Source: Heligmosomoides polygyrus polygyrus
Taxonomy: Eukaryota > Nematoda > Chromadorea > Rhabditida > Heligmosomidae
Direction of reading: 5' to 3'
Assembly (NCBI GenBank): GCA_947396885.1
Contig: OX377202.1
Coordinates: 67,180,643-67,244,642, forward strand
Length of the DNA: 64,000 bases
Shown: piece by piece, positions 33,618-42,619 of the stretch
Layout: each line of letters begins with the position of its first letter
Position numbering within the stretch: position 1 is the stretch's first letter
Made by a program: the position numbers and the translations under genes
Notes under the pieces: model-generated
Databases searched by the model: none
Told to the model about the DNA's origin: nothing
What the model saw: the letters and a program-made list of their open reading frames with translations, nothing else

Positions 33618-33954
33618 TGTTGTATACCTCTCTGCCTGGTATACAAATCTGCTGGGTCTCCTTCCTGCGACCCGTCTGCTCCGAGAGCCACTTGGTGAGA
33701 GAGCGAGAAAAGTTGAGAAGGTTTATTAAGGGAAAGATGAGGAGAACAATATCCACAACTGGGGAGTCGTGGACCCGACCTTAGCATGCCAAGGCCTCTT
33801 GCTGCCGGCCTTTTATGCAGTCCGCTTCCCGCCTCGCCTGCTCGCGATCTACTTACTTGTTAGCGGGAGACCACTCCTTGGGTGGTCATCGGCGTCCAAC
33901 TTGCCGAACACGGACTCAGCCATCAGGTCAAACGTCTGGGTCACTGCCACAACA
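33618..33954 (-). repeat. 5' LTR (element on minus strand)
   Basis: 337 bp, about 99% identical to the 3' LTR. It differs at three visible positions, for example CCGGCC against CCGGAC. Confidence 0.95.
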
Positions 33955-33959
33955 ACAGT

Positions 33960-34425
33960 ACATAAAGAACAAAAAGTAGATGGCTATGACATGACATTGG
34001 CAAGTCGGTCACCACGAATTTTTTCGACTTTAGTCCGGCTGACATTTCCCCAACTTTTGACAATGCTTCTCCTACAGACATCTTTCATCTTGCACAGTGA
34101 TTTTCTTACGGAAAATAGCGACATGAACAGTGACGAGAGTTGCAGTGGACGACTTACCTACCATGTGCTACCGCAGAGCACCGTCACTCATCCGTCGCTG
34201 AAAGTAACCTGGGTGAATGAGCCTCAATGCTGAACCACTAAATTTCGGATTTCTTTTAGGCACACCCCTGCCGGTGGAGGAAACCATTGCAGCAGTTTTA
34301 AACATGCTCTTAGAGATGATCCTAGTTGCAGTCCTCTGGTTTTTACTGGAATGACGGAATTGAAGTTAATTGGGTTTATTTTTATTATTGAGCGTTCGCT
34401 ATCATCGCTACTATCTACATATTAC
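33960..34425. other. Intergenic, possibly exonic fragments
   Basis: Acidic open stretches at 34018-34104 (SPADISPTFDNASPTDIFHL) and 34116-34233 lie next to plausible splice sites. No family is recognised. Confidence 0.25.
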
Positions 34426-34501
34426 TAGGTCGTTACCTAAGTTCTGTCGTTTTTTGACCTCTAATTTCAAATGTAAATATCTTGGCCCAAACATAACTTT
34501 A

Positions 34502-35180
34502 TTAGTCGAAATAAGAACCATTACAATCTACACATCTCTGCCAACGAGATACTAGTTTATTTGTTTTAGTAGCACAGAACGGAAATCTAGAAGCAATGAA
34601 TTCTTCGGGAGCATATTCTGCATCATGTCGGTTCCTGAAGTATTTTCCGCGAAGGAAGCCGTCGGGATGTTTGAAAAAATGGTAGTCTGTAGACGATAGG
34701 TCGGGCGAATACGGTGGATGGCCGAGTGTTTCGTATCGCAAAGAATGGAGCTTCTGCCTGGTGATCATCGATACGTGCAGCCTAGCGTTGTCGCGCAAAA
34801 GTGTCGGTCCCCTTCTGTAGATCAGCGCTGGGTAGATTTGCTTGAGCTTCTTGTGCACCTCGTCCAGCTTCTGACAGTACTTTTTCGCCGTGATTGTTTC
34901 ACCAGGTTTGAGAACGCTATAGTGGATTAAACCGGTGGCACCCGTCACCATCACCTTCTCCTGGTGCATACTCGGCTTTGGACAGTGTTTAGGTGCTACA
35001 TAACCGGTGGCACCGTCACCATCACCTTCTCTTGGTGCATACTCGGCTTTGGACAGTGTTTAGGTGCTACGTCAATATCCAACCTTCGAGCACTTCGTCG
35101 TCGATTGTCATAGACAATTCATTTTTTGTTGCAAGTCACAATTCGCTCCAGGAACGGGCCGTTTTTTTGCGTAGAAGGAG
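34502..35180 (-). pseudogene. Mariner transposase, broken
   Basis: The C-terminal two thirds of a DD34D transposase. LLRDNARLH supplies the second Asp, and exactly 34 residues later SSTDYHFF supplies the third. The first catalytic motif (expected TCDEKW) reads TCNKK followed by TGA at 35119-35121, so both the first Asp (codon 35128-35130, now Asn) and the Trp are lost. A tandem duplication of about 71 bp at 34930-35073 further disrupts the middle. The N-terminal DNA-binding part is absent. Confidence 0.88.
34930..35073. repeat. 71-72-bp tandem duplication in mariner
   Basis: Two adjacent copies of a unit containing ACCGGTGGCACC, CATACTCGGC and GTGTTTAGGTGCTAC. The copies differ at about three positions. 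Confidence 0.92.
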
Positions 35181-36021
35181 CGCTGACGATACTTGCAAAC
35201 GGTGAGCTCAAAGGGCGAATCTGCTCTCGAAGAATTCATGGCTTCTAGATCTCCGGAGTTCTACTCTACTGGAACAAGTAAACTAGTGTCTCGTTGGCAA
35301 AGATGTCTAAATTGTAATGGTTTTATTTTGCCTAATAAAGTTGTGTTTGCCGAGATACTTACAATTGAAGTTAGAGGTCAAAAACAACAGAACTTTGGTA
35401 ACGACCTAATAGGTTGTCCCATAAGTCCTTGCAGTTTTTTCAACGATTCTCTGCAGATTTCGCCGGCGGTCTCTTGCATAGTGCTGCATAGCTTTCAAAA
35501 GAGAATGATTTGCTTTATCAGAACATGTATTGCATTTCTTTCTTCATCATGAATATTGTCAACTTTTAAAGTGAAGGTTGAAGTGAAAAGTGTTGAGGTG
35601 AAAAGTGAAAAGTGAAAAAGTAGCCATTTGCGCACTTGTTCTCTCCTCATAGGTTTGTAATTTTTCGCGCAGTTTTTTTGGAAGACAATGTTCTTACTAC
35701 AAGAATTTGTGTTAGTGCTATTTGCTCCTTTGTCCTTTATTGATTTTTAGGTCAGCAAATTGGGACGTCCGAAGGAGGATGGTTATTTTTGCCGACAGCT
35801 CCTGCTCTGTGGCTGGACTTTTTGGGCTGGCGTTATATGTCATTCGAAAGAGAATGTCTAGCTCTATAAGAATTTGTATCGCATTTACTGATTTCTACTG
35901 AATATCAACAAAACGCCGAAAAGAGAAAAATCGTCTTCACTAACAATTCCTTCTCCTTACTCAGTTGTTGATACTTACTTACTTTGATACTTTGATGATC
36001 CTTTGTCGGCTGAAGGTCTTC

Positions 36022-38004
36022 TCAGCGGGGACCACAACTCTTCCAGACCGCTCGATCTCTGGCTGCTTGCATCCAGTGAGGCAGACTCCGCTCTCTGAAA
36101 GATCTTGAGAATGAGTCTGCCCATCGCGTTGGCGGTCGTCCCAGTGGTCTCTTATGGTCTCTCGGGAGCCATTCTGTGACACGGAGACTCCATCTATCGT
36201 CCTTTCGTCGAAGCAGGTGTCCGGCCAAACGATATTTGGACTTCTTCATGTACTGCAGCGGGTCTGCTAATTGCGACTTCTCCCGTAGCTCCGAGCTTCG
36301 TAGGCCTTCTTGCCATTGCTGACGAAGGCTTGTCCTTAGAAGACATCTCTCCAGTGCACGATGCGTAGTTTGCATCGCTCTGGCGATTGTCTTGTTGTCG
36401 GGCCAGGTTTCAGTCGCGTAACACATCGCAGGCAGTACAGAGGCGTTGAATATCGAGGCCCTGAGGCCGGGATCCTTGACCTGATCGGTGACTTCGCGAA
36501 TCGAACTGAAGGCTGCCCATGCTGCGCGTCTTCTGCGGGCGATTTCAGGAGCGAGGTCGTTATCCATGTTCAGCTCTCTTCCCAGATAGACGTAAGAGTC
36601 GACCTGTTGCAGAGCGACTCCATTTAACCTTACGAGTTCCGTGTCACACCACTGGTTGACCATAAATTGTGTCTTGGACATATTCATGTCCAATCCAATC
36701 TTCATATCTGCCACATTGAGCTCGTTCAGCATTTCCTCGGCTTCTGCCGTGCTGGTAGAGATGAGAACAATATCGTCGGCGAAGCGAAGGTTGCTGATCC
36801 GTTTACCGTCGACAAGGTAGCCTTTATCGTCCCAGTTCAAGTCTTTCATGGCATCCTGGAGTGCCGCTGTGAATAGCTTGGGAGAAATCGTGTCTCCCTG
36901 CCGTACTCCTTTCCCGATAGGAATTTTAAGCTTTCGATCGAACAGCTGGATGGTAGTCGATGTGTTCGAGAGGCATTCGTCGAGAAGTCGGATGTAGGGC
37001 GATGGTATACCAGCGTGCACAAGAGCGTTCAAAACGGCGTTGATTTCCACAGAGTCGAACGCTTTCCGGTAATACACGAAGACAAGGACAAGTGGGAGGT
37101 GGTATTCGCGGCTCCTTTCGATGAGCTGTGAGACAGTCTGAATATTGTCCATGCAGGAGAAATCCTTGCGAAACCCTGCTTGCTCCACTGGCTGATATTC
37201 ATCCAAGCAACGCTCCATGCGGTTAAGCAGTATCTTGGTGAAGATCTTGTACACAACCGAGAGAAGACTGATGGGTCGATAGTTGTTGATATCCTCCTGC
37301 TGACCTTTTTTGAAGATTAAAACTGTTTTCGACTCCTTCCATGAGTCCGGAATCCTACCAAGTCGAAGGTAGTGGTTGAAGTGCTTGGCGAGAAGTGAGC
37401 AGACGGCACTGCCACCCGCACGAAGGAGATCAGCAGAAATGCTGTCCGGTCCTGGAGCAGTGCCCGGCTTCATCCTTCTGATAGTATGAGCAACTTCTGA
37501 TTCCAGAATGGGAGGTACTTCCTCAGCTGGTGGCATCGAGCATTTCGGGACAGTGATGGAAGAACGGAACAGATCTGTGTAAAATTCCTGAACGATGGCC
37601 TCCATCGCTCTTCGAGACGTTTCCGTTGTTCCATCCTTATCCACAAGGGCTGACATTATTGCCTTCTGATCGCAGAGATCTCGTTTGCAGCGCTTTATGC
37701 TTGAACCTTTCCCAGCCGCTTCTAACAGCTTCAATCTTCTGTAGGCTTGAATGGACTCCTTCACTGCAATTCGACAGGCCTTCGAGATGGTGACTTTTTC
37801 CAGCTGGGAAGCATTAGGATCCAGTTTAACAGCTCTTCTTTGCTCCAAGAGTTTAATCGCATGTGCGTTGAGTCTTGAAGCAAACGGCGATGTGGCTTCG
37901 CAAGAACTGCTAGCACATTTCAACAGTCCTTTGGAGAGAAGGTCGTAGTCTTCCGATGGATCTTCAAGAAGATTCCAATCATACGACTTTATTGCATATT
38001 CCAA
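36022..38004 (-). pseudogene. RTE-B copy 2 reverse transcriptase
   Basis: A 660-residue open frame with all transcriptase blocks: KPGTAPGPDSISADLL, NNYRPISLLSVVYKI, AGFRKDFSCMDNI, GVRQGDTISP and LRFADDIVLIS. A C-terminal region carries GRPPTRWADSFSRSF. Motif A reads LVFVYYRKAFDS, so the catalytic Asp is Tyr (codon 37072-37074, one base from Asp). A frameshift just upstream of 38004 separates it from the endonuclease. Without the Asp, polymerase activity is not expected. Confidence 0.92.
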
Positions 38005-38440
38005 CTCCTCCGACTTGGATGTGGGATCCTCACCGGTGCCGGTTTGTGAGTGTCACGTTTGAGCACCTTTTTTTTGAGAGTCAGCTTCGCACGAAAAGAT
38101 GGTGATCCGAGCGGGTGTCAAATGAGGGCAGCACGGAGACGTCGAACAGACTCCAGCGTCTGTTTGTAAGAACATGGTCAATCGTCGAACGTATTTCTCT
38201 ATTTGGTCTTTCCCACGTCCATCGCCGGTTTGAAGGCTTCTTGAACATAGAATTTCCATGGTAGAGACGGCACGCGGATAGGAAGTCTATCAGGCGCTCT
38301 CCGTTTTCGTTCCTTGAGGAAGTTCCATGTGGTCCTAGCCTCCATTCGTCGCGATCATTCGTACCGACGATAGCGTTAAAGTCACCAACGACAACTTTGT
38401 AGTAGCTCTTCTCGTCGTTGACAGTCCTTTCGAACAGCTT

Positions 38441-39043
38441 TTAGAATTCCTCCTTTTCTTTATCTGTGGCCGCAGATGTTGGAGCATATCCATTTATGAT
38501 GGAGATGGTTCCTTGATCTTTGGTTTCCAGACGAAGAACAGCTACTCGCGGGCTGATGATCTTGTAAGAGTCTTCTAGGTGGTGCACTGTCGAATTGACG
38601 AGAAATCCAACTCCGCCAATATTCTTTCTGTCCACCTTTGCTCCGAGAATGAGAAGCTCGTTGTGGTCGGTCCTTCTTATGGTTTCCGTTCTGCCTTTCG
38701 TTTTCTGCAGGGCGATAACGTCGTATTTGATGTTTCGGCTTCTATAAAGCAGTGTCCGAAGATCCTGCTCAGATGCGATCGAACGACAGTTATAAGTGCA
38801 GACGAATAGGTAGTTTCCGTGTCGTGGTGGGAGGGAGTTTCCGGTAGTCCGATTCCAATGACGTCCTGATAGTTTAACTCCGAGATTAGATGGCCCCTCG
38901 CCGGAGGTGGATGCAACCGACGTCGTAGAAGTCCACCTCCGGCGCGCGGAGGACTGGGGCGCGGGTTTAGTTGTTTGAGCTGTAGCGGTGGTCTGGTTAC
39001 TCACATGTTCCTGGCCAGGGATACAGGAGAGCCGCCCATACAC
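38441..39043 (-). pseudogene. RTE-B copy 2 endonuclease, N-terminal part
   Basis: An AP-type endonuclease with CTYNCRS and IINGYAPTS blocks. The metal-binding Glu of ALQETKG is Lys here (codon 38702-38704). A TAA at 38441-38443 replaces a Tyr, and the domain continues in frame below it with GDFNAI and IDHVLTNRRW. A frameshift follows the SDHHL motif near 38090. Copy 1 still has the Glu. Confidence 0.88.
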
Positions 39044-39641
39044 GACAAAGCGTCGCGTACTGCGTGACCGTTTGTGCCGTTAGCCATCACAAAGTGATGT
39101 TCACCCCTTCACCGCGGTGAGGTGGCACATGAAGGGGAGTTGTTGATATTCGAGAGAAATCAGCGTGAGCCAATAAGCGTGACACAAATTCTTACTGAGC
39201 AAGACATCCTCTTCCAAACGACATATAACACCAAGCAAAAAAGTCCAACCACAGAACCGGAGTTTTGGTAAAAATTCGGGCGGAAAAATCGGATTTCCCA
39301 ATTTGATGGCCTAAAAATCAATAAGAGACAAGTGAGAAAATAGGACCAACACATATTCTTGTAGTACAAAACACTGTCTTCCAAGTGCTATAAAAAACTG
39401 CGCAAAAAATTACAAACCTAAGCGGAGAGAGCAAGAGAGCAACTGCGCAAATGGCTACTTTTTCACTTTTCACTTCAACAACCTAAAAATTGACAAAATT
39501 CGAAATGAAAAAAGAAACGCAATACATGTTCTGATAGAGCAGATCCTTTTCTTTTGAATGCTATGCAGCGCTATGCAAGAGACCGCCGGCGGAATCTGCA
39601 GTGAATCGTTGAAAAAAACTGCAAGGACTAATGGGGCAACC

Positions 39642-40344
39642 TACATAATAGTTGGATGGGGCATTCTTAATACGGATCTGGACATCAAGTAAAGACCGGC
39701 AGCCCTCTTGTGCTTCTAGTGAACTGCTTATTGGCTGCATGTTTGCTCGGCGAATCGAAGTTGGTTTGAGTTGAACATAGATGTGGAAGAGAATATGTAG
39801 GTTAAAAAGCATATGAAGTATTACATAAAAGGTGCCTTGTGTTGGCTGTAAGGTTCAATCCCCTCTTCGCTAGGGTTGAAAAGCCAGGCTTTCATATCTT
39901 CCCGTAGAATGTCTTCGAGTTCTCATTGATTTTTGGACAAAGCGCTTTGTGAAAGAGCTTGAAACGCTGATTGTAGATGTGTAAACCGAATGTGTTCGCT
40001 GGGCCCCTAAGCGAGCTTCGGCCGTTCGAATTTCGCTCTGACGACTTCAAGTCGCGAGCAATAACTTCAATATCAGCAGCGTTGGCGGTACCGCATTAGG
40101 AGCGATGGGATCATGGTCTCTACTTCCGAAAAGTGCTCTGATTTTTGCATTTTACCCCTTCTCATCATGTCCAATACATTTTTGAATAGGCACTTTGAAG
40201 GTGGAAAAGCCACAAATTTCGATTGCCGTGTAAAGAAAGTCAAAAACGGATGTCATATTCGTGATCAGCAAACAAAGCAGCCCCATACACAAAATTTGGG
40301 CGGAACTGGCACTTCAGACCACACAACCCTCACCGCGCTTTGAG
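39642..40344. other. Intergenic, nothing recognised
   Basis: Contains an isolated B-box-like GGTTCAATCCCC at about 39852 without a matching A box. Confidence 0.4.
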
Positions 40345-40417
40345 CCTTGAGTGGGCTTCGCGCCTCGGTCACCATTGTCGATCAAGGCTGGAGACCGAGG
40401 TGCGAAGCCATTCAAGG
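40345..40417. other. Imperfect 25-bp hairpin, 22-nt loop
   Basis: Arms 40345-40370 and 40393-40417 pair over about 24 of 26 positions (GCTTCGCGCCTCGGTC against GACCGAGGTGCGAAGC). The size is compatible with a precursor-miRNA-like fold or a degenerate MITE core. Confidence 0.6.
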
Positions 40418-40598
40418 TGGAAACCAGTTGCATACATTAAGCGGTGGGCAGGCTTCACATGTTGTTGCATTTAGCCTTTTCCGAACAGGTAGAGTGATGC
40501 ATAACTGTTCAGCATGTGAACAATTTTTGAATCCGTTCATGAAAAGAATAACATTTGTCTCCAGCTTCTCTCCTCATAAACGCTTGCCATTGTAGATA

Positions 40599-40871
40599 AC
40601 TGTTGTCAGTAATTTTGCTGTGTGCCGTTCGAGGTTAGCAAAACCTGAGTTTATCCCTCTTGGAATGGGTTTTCGCGGGTTGAGGGTGATTTCTCGAAGG
40701 AAACGGGACCGCTAGAGTGGAGGTGGCGTTTTGTAGGGTAGGTCGCACGTCTAGTAATTGCACCACGTTCAGGCCTCTCAGGAAGATGGGAGCGTTGAAA
40801 CGTTAGGCCTGGCAAATACAGGTCCACCACAACAACCTCGAACGGCACACAGCGAACATACTGACAGTAAC
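40599..40871. mobile_element. Small MITE-like element
   Basis: Inverted ends of about 38 bp: ACTGTTGTCAGTA and GCTGTGTGCCGTTCGAGGTT on the left match the complement at 40834-40871. It is 273 bp long with no open frame of note. Confidence 0.65.
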
Positions 40872-42619
40872 ATTTGTAAACTACTACATCTTTTCATGCT
40901 GAAACAACCCAGACGTTCGAAATACTAGAGGTCAGAAAATTTCCGCTCATACTTCAACTAAAAGAGTTTCGGGTGCTGATCATGAACCTGATATCAACTT
41001 TTGGATTTCCGGGTTCCTATTGCAGGTAAAGGAACGCATGGGTAGGTGAGAGTGGTGGAGTCAAAAGTACCAATTTCCATGGAATGGAAATCAAAATTTA
41101 TAACCTTTTCACTTTCAAGGGAAGCAAATAAAGAGAAAGAGAAAAGTTAAATGAGATTTGTTGCCAAGTGTTTGTCCAAAAATGAGTTTGACCGCTAACC
41201 GATCCTACTGTCGCATTATTCCGAAGCGAGAAGTCCATAGCACCATGGAAGGCTGAATGCATTCCCTGGTTAAAGCTTTTCGCCTTCATCTCTAAAAAAA
41301 ACATACAACAGAATTAAATCAAAATCTACGTCATTAAGGAATCTCCTAAATTTTGACCAAAATAGTCGTCATAGTACACTTCCATCTAGAGATAGACTAT
41401 CTTGAAATAAAGGAGGGCCGGAATATATTAATATTCAGATGAATAGGCAAAAAAAGCCTCTGCCGTCTCCTTGAATAATAAGAAGAAAGAGATTCACTTC
41501 ATCTGTATTATAAATTAAGAGGCCTCGACAAATACGGGTGCTAACGGCAATTGATAATGGTCGATGAAGTCTGTGGTAGAGCAGGCGGAGGAGGAGCCGA
41601 CCGTTTATTGCACTCTGATTGGTTCTCGGTTCGTATTTCTCATTCAGACAACCAAGCATTGCATCCCTCCGGGATAGTTGAGTTGCTACTAGATTTCCTT
41701 GGGAAGGATAGAACGCTGACTTGTCCATCTGTTGGCCGCTGCGTATGCTAAGTACGATTTTCAATTCACCTCATCCCGTAGAAGTAGAACAGACGCATCC
41801 CGCATAGAAGTGGAATGCGTCCATGGCGCGTACCCCAAAGGAATTCAGTATCGTCAGCCTTTACCCTTTACTATCCTTTGTCTGAAATTGTGTTTCGGAT
41901 ACGGTGGTTCACTCTTGACTACGACCTTCCAGGGGACTCTGGTGAAGGCCACAAGCCGAACCACTCACCGAGAAAACGTTGGCATCTTGGATTTTGCTTC
42001 ACAAAAGCGACGATCTACTGTTAGAGTTGCTAGTGTTAAGAAAAAGGGTAGGAGAGGCAGATTAAGGCCAGTGATCATCTTCATGTCATGTCCAGTGGAA
42101 TTTTGAGCGTTGTCAGCTCTTACCATCCGTTCGCGAGCTGGCCCACGCCATTGAACGGATGACCAAATAGATATCGAAATGCTGCGGGTTCACGTCCTTC
42201 ACGCGGATCTACGAGCTATCGTTCAACGCGCCGGGCAACTCGGCTGGCCTGGTCAATTCCCCAGTGTGTTGTGTGAAGGGAGTTCGATGTTGTGGCCAGC
42301 CATGTACACCACACCACCTTCCTGATCTGGGGGTAAAGGTACCCATAATTACCCAGTAATGGGAGCTCACTTAATAGGAAAACTTTCCCACACAGCATTT
42401 TTGAAAGATCCGCCGTGAGGGAACAAACGGTGAATGCGAAAGGTGTTGTTGAACAAAACACACATGGAACTATGGAGAGATGGTTAACCCCATCGCAACA
42501 CTCCTCTTTGCTAGACTTATTTGAATGTTGAAACGGCTTGCAAATTGACTCATTCGTTCCTACGTTATAGCCATCTCCAAATGTTAACAACAATCTGACA
42601 TTCCCCTTCAAAAGACGTA
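40872..42619. other. Intergenic with dispersed repeat scraps
   Basis: At 41776-41830, GTAGAAGTGGAATGCGTCC-type sequence is shared with 58514-58545 and, more distantly, 57014 and 60105. A minus-strand frame at 42662-42216 has no recognised family. Confidence 0.4.

Larger units (their letters stand above)
28783..33954 (-). mobile_element. Complete Ty3/gypsy-type LTR retrotransposon
   Basis: A 5172-bp element with two 337-bp LTRs, read on the minus strand. The 5-bp duplication ACAGT flanks it (28778-28782 and 33955-33959). The LTRs differ at only about three positions, so the insertion is young. Order: 5' LTR (33618-33954), primer-binding site, gag-protease-RT-RNaseH and the start of integrase in one frame, the rest of integrase in a second frame, purine tract, 3' LTR. 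No envelope-like frame is present. Confidence 0.96.
34428..35406. mobile_element. Rearranged mariner with two inverted 3' ends
   Basis: The 979-bp unit begins GGTCGTTACC, ends with its complement GGTAACGACC, and is flanked by TA on both sides. The left ~140 bp, including the transposase 3' coding end, recurs inverted at 35270-35406. The 5' half of the gene is therefore missing and replaced by an inverted copy of the 3' end. It resembles hookworm mariners of the bandit type, from general knowledge. Confidence 0.85.
35974..39138 (-). mobile_element. RTE-B retrotransposon, full-length copy 2
   Basis: The 10 bp GTTGTTGATA occurs at 35964-35973 and 39139-39148, a target-site duplication from insertion into the foldback element. 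Length (3165 bp) suits an intact RTE. The 3' tail carries AAAGTAAGTAAGTAT-like repeats. The 5' end holds an inverted repeat CCCCTTCA/TGAAGGGG (39130-39137 with 39104-39111) followed by ATCACTTTGTGAT. The coding region is broken in several places. Confidence 0.88.
35412..39641. mobile_element. Mariner-like foldback element split by an RTE-B insertion
   Basis: The left arm (35412-35963) and right arm (39149-39641) are inverted copies. Ends are GGTTGTCCC and GGGGCAACC flanked by TA. Both arms contain the modules CCTTGCAGTTTTTT, CAACGATTC and GCCGGCGGTCTCTTGC that also form the element at 55708-56736. The RTE-B copy lies between the arms. No transposase is encoded. Confidence 0.8.

Noticed and set aside
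28934..34233. Plus-strand frames starting MDPTLACQG in both LTRs
   Set aside because: They read the LTR on its non-coding strand and run into unrelated flanks at each site.
39852..39863. tRNA gene at GGTTCAATCCCC
   Set aside because: A B box only, without A box, stems or a tRNA-length fold.
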